A stretch of 64,000 bases of DNA. Source: Prosapia bicincta (lineage: Eukaryota; Arthropoda; Insecta; Hemiptera; Cercopidae). The notes under the pieces were generated by a model. That model did no database searches. It had not been told where the DNA came from and saw only the letters and a program-made list of their open reading frames with translations. The stretch's first letter is position 1; each line of letters starts with the position of its first letter. This document shows positions 61,901 to 64,000 of the stretch, one piece after another. Made by a program: the position numbers and the translations under genes. The stretch covers positions 22,943,067 through 23,007,066 of the forward strand of contig JBAIZL010000002.1 in assembly GCA_036971475.1 (NCBI GenBank), given 5' to 3'.

Positions 61901-64000
61901 GAAGATCGCTATAAGTAGGATGATACATAGCCTACTACAAGTTGGTAAGTAATCTAAAGTATTACTATAGGGTTATCGGTAATACAGTGGTAGAATATAG
62001 TATTAACCATAACCTGTAGGTGACCATTAGCAACAGGGACACTGTAGGCTATAGTAGGCACTAGGGAGGGGGGCGATCACTATAGGTAGGCACTAAAGAA
62101 GATCGCTATAAGTAGGATGATACATAGACAACTACAAGTTGCTATGTAATATAAAGTATTACTTTAGTGTTATCGGTAATACAGTGGTAGAATATAGCAT
62201 TAACCATAACCTGTAGGTGACCACTAGCAACAGGGACACTGTAGGCTATAGGCACTAGTTGGGGAGATCACTATAGGTAAGCACTAAAGAAGATCGCTAT
62301 AAATAGGATGATACATAGCCTACTACAAGTTGGTAAGTAATCTAAAGTATTACTTTAGGGTTATCGGTAATACAGTGGTGGAATATAGCATTAACCATAA
62401 CCTGTAGGTGACCACTAGCAACAGGGACACTGTAGGCTAGCTATATGTAGGCACTAGTGGGGGAGATCACTATAGGTACGCACTAAAGATTATCGCTATA
62501 AGTAGGATGATACATAGCGTACTACAAATTGCTAGGTAATATAAAGTATTACATTAGGGTTATCGGTAATACAGTGGTAGAATATAGCATTAACCATTAC
62601 CTGTAGGTGACCACTAGCAATAGGGACACTGTAGGCTATATGTAGGCACTAGTGGGGGAGATCACTATAGGTACGCACTAAAGAAGATCGCTATAAGTAG
62701 GATGATACATAGCCTACTACAAATTGCTAGGTAATATAAAGTATTACTTTAGGGTTATCGGTAATACCTAGTGGTAGAATATAGTATTAACCATAACCTT
62801 TAGGTGACCACTAGCCACAGGGACACTGTAGGCTATAGGCACTAGTTGAGGAGATCACTATAGGTAGGCACTAAAGAAGATCGCTATAAGTAGGATGATA
62901 CATAGCCTACTACAAGTTGGTAAGTAATCTAAAATATTACTTTTGGGTTATCGGTAATACAGTGGCGGAATATAGCATTAACCATAACCTGTAGGTGACC
63001 ACTAGCCACAGGGACACTGTAGGCTATAGGTACTAGTTGGGGAGATCACTATAGGTAGGCACTAAAGACGATCGCTATAAGTAGGATGATACATAGCCTA
63101 CTACAAGTTGGTAAGTAATCTAAAGTAATTCTTTAGGGTTATCGGTAATACAGTGGTAGAATATAGCATTAACCATAACCTGTAGGTGACCACTAGCAAC
63201 AGGGAGACACTGTAGGCTATAGGCACTAGTTGAGGAGATCACTATAGGTAGGCACTAAAGCAGATCGCTATAGGTAGGATGATACATAGCCTACTACAAG
63301 TTGGTAAGTAATCTAATGTATTACTTTAGGGTTATCGGCAATACAGTGGTAGAATATAGCTTTAACCATAACCTGTAGGTGACCACTAGCAACAGGGACA
63401 CTGTAGGCTATAGGCACTAGTTGAGGAGATCACTATAGGTAAGCACTACAGAAGATCGCTATAAGTAGGATGATACATAGCCTACTACGAGTTGGTAAGT
63501 AATCTAAAGTATTACTTTAGGGTTATCGGTAATACAGTTGTAGAATATAGCATTAACCATAACCTGTAGGTGACCACTAGCAACAGGGACACTGTAGGCT
63601 ATAGGCACTAGTTGGGGAGATCACTATAAGGAGGCACTAAAGAAGATCGCTATAAGTAGGATGATACATAGCCTACTACAAGTTGGTAAGTAATCTAAAG
63701 TATTACTATAGGGTTATCGGTAATACAGTGGTAGAATATAGTATTAACCATAACCTGTAGGTGACCACTAGCAACAGGGACACTGTAGGCTATAGTAGGC
63801 ACTAGGGAGGGGGGCGATCACTATAGGTAGGCACTAAAGAAGATCGCTATAAGTAGGATGATACATAGCCTACTACAAGTTGCTAGGTAATATAAAGTAT
63901 TACTATAGGGTTATCGGTAATACAGTGGTAGAATATAGCATTAACCATAACCTGTAGGTGACCACTAGCCACATGGACACTGTAGGCTATAGTATTCACT
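22980..64000 (+). repeat. 194-bp satellite array, about 210 monomers, runs off the right edge
   Basis: Head-to-tail monomers of 191-197 bp; the first starts are 22980, 23174, 23371, 23567, 23762 and 23953. Constant words are gtaggctata, gatcactataggtaggcac, gatcgctataagtaggatga, tacatagcctactacaag, agtattactttagggttatc, cattaaccataacctgtagg and tgaccactagcaacagg. Variants fall into core types (gttgctaggtaatataaag or gttggtaagtaatctaaag) and header types (cactagttggggag, cactagttgaggag, tatgtaggcactagtggggg, and a poly-G header with about 5-12 G). Each monomer has a 16-bp internal subrepeat, gatcactataggtagg and gatcgctataagtagg, 26 bp apart. No other sequence interrupts the array. Open frames inside it are accidental. 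A centromeric or pericentromeric role is possible but unproven. Confidence 0.98.
53527..61960 (+). repeat. 3,096-bp higher-order repeat, about 2.7 copies
   Basis: A 16-monomer block recurs almost unchanged. Starts are about 53527, 56823 and 59919. Rare markers repeat at exactly 3,096 bp: aggaactaggggg at 54901, 57997 and 61093, and the agagtactacaacttgc variant at 57289 and 60385. The first copy has one extra monomer (about 54305-54500), giving 3,296 bp between the first two starts. The third diverges near 61960, where two other monomers are inserted before the block resumes near 62434. Confidence 0.93.

Noticed and set aside
22980..64000. Telomere identity because of TTAGGGTTA in each monomer
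   Set aside because: The word occurs once per 194 bp within a hairpin loop. There is no tandem TTAGG or TTAGGG run.

Overview
The window looks like repeat-dominated, AT-rich heterochromatin of a metazoan, most likely an insect. The pointers are Jockey-superfamily LINE remnants, a CCTAA telomere-like stretch and Penelope/hammerhead-like tails. A hemipteran would fit, but nothing in the sequence proves the order. No intact host protein-coding gene, rRNA or tRNA is recognisable. The open frames present belong to retrotransposon remnants or are accidents of tandem repeats.

Layout. 1-670: a 25-bp minisatellite (26 units plus a partial), lying just past the 3' end of a degraded Jockey-type LINE on the minus strand (about 780-1240). 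1241-1915: AT-rich spacer with a short CCTAA tract. 1916-4829: a very long inverted repeat (arms of about 1.13 and 1.22 kb around a 566-bp loop), butted against a 118-bp tandem array (4829-5412). 5500-13130: a satellite of about 121 bp with a near-identical 1,812-bp higher-order duplication. 13131-19750: AT-rich DNA with three diverged copies of one interspersed repeat of about 390 bp, several hammerhead-like CTGATGA-hairpin-GAAA tails (two as head-to-head palindromes), a 146-bp array carrying CRE-like and CCAAT motifs, and TA microsatellites. 19751-22743: a 5'-truncated LINE (partial reverse transcriptase, RNase H, zinc knuckle, poly-A) between two 414-bp direct repeats differing by three bases, which looks like an exceptionally long target-site duplication. 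22980-64000: an uninterrupted satellite of 191-197-bp monomers (about 210 copies), running off the right edge and organised into nested higher-order repeats, including a 3,096-bp unit.

The genes do not form a pathway. What the window shows is the interplay of retrotransposition, foldback or template-switch rearrangement, and unequal exchange or gene conversion in satellite DNA. The best candidates for something undescribed are the hairpin-bearing 194-bp satellite with its higher-order structure, the 414-bp duplication around the LINE, the long foldback containing an inverted piece of its flanking satellite, and the unnamed 390-bp repeat family. Identity and repeat counts are by eye; exact figures need alignment.
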